Source of the DNA: a virus
Direction: 5' to 3' (one strand)
DNA: 30,970 bases
IMG/VR virus record: IMGVR_UViG_3300025086_000137
Location: 1 to 30,970 of that record
Part shown: positions 28,864-30,970 of the stretch, one piece after another
Layout of the letters: each line of letters opens with the position of its first letter
How positions within the stretch are numbered: the stretch's first letter is position 1
Program-made: the position numbers and the translations under genes
The notes under the pieces: generated by a model
What the model saw: only the letters and a program-made list of their open reading frames with translations
What the model was told of the DNA's origin: nothing
The model's database searches: none

Positions 28864-30020
28864 GCACAGAAACAAGTTTCGAGGAATATGTTAACGCTTA
28901 TTACGGCGGGACATTAGGTATCTCAAAAAGATATGGAATAGAAAAAAGCGCAACTGAATTAACAACAGGCGACTCAGATTACTTCAATGTAATGTTTGGA
29001 GCATCTGTTTTTAATCAGCTAAACACTAGGTCAGAAGTATTTAAGCTTCTAAACAAAGAAGGTTGGACGCAATCTGGATGGAGAGTTATGTACCAAAGAC
29101 ATGCAAACACTGCTGGTAAAGCAGAAGGCGATGCACTAGGAACAGCAGACCAACCAGAACTCAAAGAAATGAGTGCAACCATCAAAGAAGTTACAACTCG
29201 CTGGGACACAACAACCAGAGCAGAGTTACTATCTGACGCAGATGACGGTATCAAAGGTCTAGCCGCTTTCTTGAGAAAAGAAAACGGAGAAGCACACGCT
29301 TTCTTCCTAGACAAGCAGTTACTAGCTTCATGTCACGATGGAGACGCTGACACGATTGCACAAGATGACGCTAACAACAACATGGAATCGCTTGACAGAA
29401 TGACTACTTCTACAGCAGGAGTAACAGCAGACGGCGACTATGATGCAAACATTGAAGATATATATGGTGTAGACAGAAGCGCAACAGGATTTACAGAGTG
29501 GATGCAGCCAGCAGCTATGATTCAACACAGTTCAGCAGGAACTCCATCAGCTCTTGAAATATCAGACTTAGATGATTTGATTAAAGCATCTTTAGAAAAC
29601 GGTGCAAACTATCAAGATTTGTATTTCTTAACTGGTCATGATACCTTATATAACATAAAAAGTAAATTAACAACTTTGTCAAGCAGTCTAGGACAATTTG
29701 ACATCAGAGCACAAGGTGCAGCTTCATTAAATGGAGTATCTGGTGAAGCAGGTTTGAACTTTGACACCCGTGTAGGTTACTATGACGGAATACCAATTTT
29801 CGTATCACAACACGTTACAAAAGACTCAGCATCTAAAATTTACTTGTTAGACAGAACTGCAATGGCTCTAAGAATTGCAGCACCAACAACTTATGTTGCT
29901 AACGAGAACTTAGCTGTAACTAACGCATTGAAGAAGCAATACGCTTTCATCACTGCTGGTGAGTTAATCATATACAGATTTAACACAAGTGGACAAATAA
30001 CTGACTTGAACCTAGCTTAG
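28860..30020 (+). CDS. major capsid protein (HK97-fold type)
   Basis: This 386-residue protein sits after the protease and scaffold, where tailed viruses place their capsid gene. The layout fits HK97: an N-terminal region (YGIEKSATELTTGDSDYFNV), a middle with SGWRVMYQRHANTAGKAEGD, a long helix and spine, and a C-terminal A-domain (YDGIPIFVSQHVTKDSASKI, DRTAMALRIAAPTTYVANEN). ATG 28860 overlaps the scaffold stop, with GGAGAGGAAACA upstream. It would form the icosahedral shell. Detailed fold assignment needs a structure model. Confidence 0.75.
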   Translation: MSTETSFEEYVNAYYGGTLGISKRYGIEKSATELTTGDSDYFNVMFGASVFNQLNTRSEVFKLLNKEGWTQSGWRVMYQRHANTAGKAEGDALGTADQPELKEMSATIKEVTTRWDTTTRAELLSDADDGIKGLAAFLRKENGEAHAFFLDKQLLASCHDGDADTIAQDDANNNMESLDRMTTSTAGVTADGDYDANIEDIYGVDRSATGFTEWMQPAAMIQHSSAGTPSALEISDLDDLIKASLENGANYQDLYFLTGHDTLYNIKSKLTTLSSSLGQFDIRAQGAASLNGVSGEAGLNFDTRVGYYDGIPIFVSQHVTKDSASKIYLLDRTAMALRIAAPTTYVANENLAVTNALKKQYAFITAGELIIYRFNTSGQITDLNLA

Positions 30021-30034
30021 ATGAGGTATCTTAA

Positions 30035-30337
30035 ATGGCAAAATTTAGGAATCTCAATCCCGTTGGCACTACTGTTGGCAGGCGCCACGGGGGCAGGTTA
30101 TTTGTTGGCAAAGGACAAGTCATTGAAGTCGAAGATGCCGAGTTTATTGAAAGATTACAAACTCGTGGAGACTTCGAAGAACTTGAAGAAGTCGTTAAAC
30201 ACAAGGCTGGTGCAGGGATTAAGACTAACGTCAGGAAGCCTAAATCTAGCAGCAAACCTGCTAGAAAGTCCAAGCCTAAAAAAGAAGTAAAGTCTAAAAA
30301 GCCCAAAGGCCTTAAGAAGTCTAAGAGGGCAGACTAA
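30035..30337 (+). CDS. small capsid-associated protein with Lys-rich tail
   Basis: This 100-residue protein starts at ATG 30035 behind GAGGTATCTTAA. Residues 1-50 include KGQVIEVEDAEFIERLQTRG then DFEELEEV, a pattern common in small proteins next to capsid genes (DUF7302-type). The rest is very lysine-rich (KSKPKKEVKSKKPKG) and may bind DNA or the capsid surface. Another frame from 30021 overlaps it and lacks this composition, so I treat it as a shadow. It overlaps the next gene by one base. Confidence 0.6.
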   Translation: MAKFRNLNPVGTTVGRRHGGRLFVGKGQVIEVEDAEFIERLQTRGDFEELEEVVKHKAGAGIKTNVRKPKSSSKPARKSKPKKEVKSKKPKGLKKSKRAD

Positions 30338-30774
30338 TGGCAAATTCAAGTGTATTAGGCGATACGGAAAACAAAGTACAAGCAAAACGTTTAACAGGTG
30401 GTAAACAGACTCTAAATGTGTTAAATAACGCAGCAGAGTCTTTGTCTACTACTTATGCGATTGTAATTGACCCTGTTGATGTTACGGCATTTGACAGGAT
30501 TGCAATACAGATACGAAATACGCACAGTGCAGCTTATACTACACAGGTATTTGGTACCTTGTTTGGCGGTCCTTCTGCGCCTTCGACAGGAGCAGCCGCA
30601 GGAAGTCATTGGGCGCAAATAGGTGACGACATTACAACAGCAGCAACGTCAGGAACTATCAAGACAATATCTACAACTGGATTAAAACAAATCTGTGTTA
30701 GAATTAAATTAGGAACTGGAACAGATACTTTAGATGCAGGAAACTGTATAGTGTTTGCTCAGGGGACCATTTAG
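30337..30774 (+). CDS. beta-rich virion protein (decoration/fibre-like)
   Basis: This 145-residue protein is rich in A, T, G and V, with strands such as YAIVIDPVDVTAFDRIAIQI and KQICVRIKLGTGTDTLDAGN. Composition and its place after the capsid gene suggest a decoration or head-completion protein. It has no cysteine cluster beyond two isolated cysteines. Its ATG overlaps the TAA of the upstream gene. Confidence 0.5.
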   Translation: MANSSVLGDTENKVQAKRLTGGKQTLNVLNNAAESLSTTYAIVIDPVDVTAFDRIAIQIRNTHSAAYTTQVFGTLFGGPSAPSTGAAAGSHWAQIGDDITTAATSGTIKTISTTGLKQICVRIKLGTGTDTLDAGNCIVFAQGTI

Positions 30775-30777
30775 TGA

Positions 30778-30970
30778 ATGGCAGTTACATCCTCTGGTGA
30801 TGGTAACTTTTCATCAGTTATAACAGGCGGGCTTTCAGTAAATGATGATGTCATAATAAACCATGATGTCACATTAGATGGACCAGCTCCTAATGTAAAT
30901 TCATTAGTAATAAACTCAGGTAAGACACTTACTGGTGGCGGTAACAAGATTACCCTTGACGGTGAAAATG
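30778..30970 (+). CDS. 5' part of a beta-rich virion protein, open at the right edge
   Basis: ATG 30778 begins MAVTSSGDGNFSSVITGGLS. The text then runs VNDDVIINHDVTLDG and LVINSGKTLTGGGNKITLDG, a repeating strand-turn pattern typical of fibre or decoration proteins. The frame is open at the window end after 64 codons plus one base. Joining the ends directly would give a stop after two more codons. If the first and last G are the same base, it continues in frame into 1-240. The latter reading fits the protein better. Confidence 0.6.
   Translation, partial: MAVTSSGDGNFSSVITGGLSVNDDVIINHDVTLDGPAPNVNSLVINSGKTLTGGGNKITLDGEN

Noticed and set aside
30021-30290. Overlapping 89-residue frame next to the capsid gene
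   Set aside because: It is frame-shifted against the well-supported gene at 30035, which has a ribosome-binding site and a recognisable protein pattern.

Overview
The window looks like a nearly complete, probably circular or circularly permuted genome (about 31 kb) of a tailed virus (HK97-fold, siphovirus-like) that infects an archaeon. The morphogenesis genes are recognisable: large terminase, portal, MuF-like protein, HK97-gp10-like protein, prohead protease, acidic scaffold, major capsid protein, connector, tail tube, tape measure and tail hub. Archaeal hosting is inferred. Promoters are TATA-box type at about -25 (15173-15181, 16228-16237, 17646-17654, 22782-22790, 26033-26039, 28294-28300), some with almost no leader. 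Several early genes have a GGTGAT-type Shine-Dalgarno followed by AAAC-ATG. At least twelve tiny zinc-knuckle proteins are present, and no bacterial -35/-10 pattern stands out. The DNA is visibly AT-rich. The host lineage cannot be fixed from sequence alone.

Layout. (1) 1-11416, + strand: the second half of the late operon, with small and membrane proteins including an MscS-like channel, then connector, tail tube, tape measure, large distal-tail protein and hub, nearly all joined by ATGA or TAATG overlaps. It ends in a large structured 3' region (11415-11570). (2) 11611-17617, - strand: early/accessory operons with zinc mini-proteins, a PD-(D/E)XK nuclease fused to a C2H2 finger, a class II glutamine amidotransferase and an amidoligase. 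They are separated by intergenic regions holding hairpins, a shared 19-bp element and an iteron-like array (16362-16500). (3) 17618-18031: a divergent intergenic region. (4) 18032-22747, + strand: small proteins, two more candidate nucleases, a terminase small-subunit candidate and the large terminase. (5) 22809-30970, + strand: a ribbon-helix-helix protein, portal, MuF-like, gp10-like, protease, scaffold, capsid and decoration/fibre-like genes. The right edge is an open gene and the left edge is an open gene; head-to-tail gene order continues across the junction, and a one-base overlap of the ends would fuse them in frame.

Working together, one long late region builds head and tail. The early region encodes small regulators, nucleases and a probable amide-bond-forming pair (amidoligase plus glutaminase). 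No polymerase, helicase, primase, integrase or classical lysis gene was recognised, so replication probably relies on the host. The most unusual signals are non-coding: a regular 16-17 bp array of AATAAYGCACAC units plus about 25 dispersed CGCACAC copies, structured 3' regions after several transcription units, and a repeated TTCTATGGGTTAAACAAAA element.
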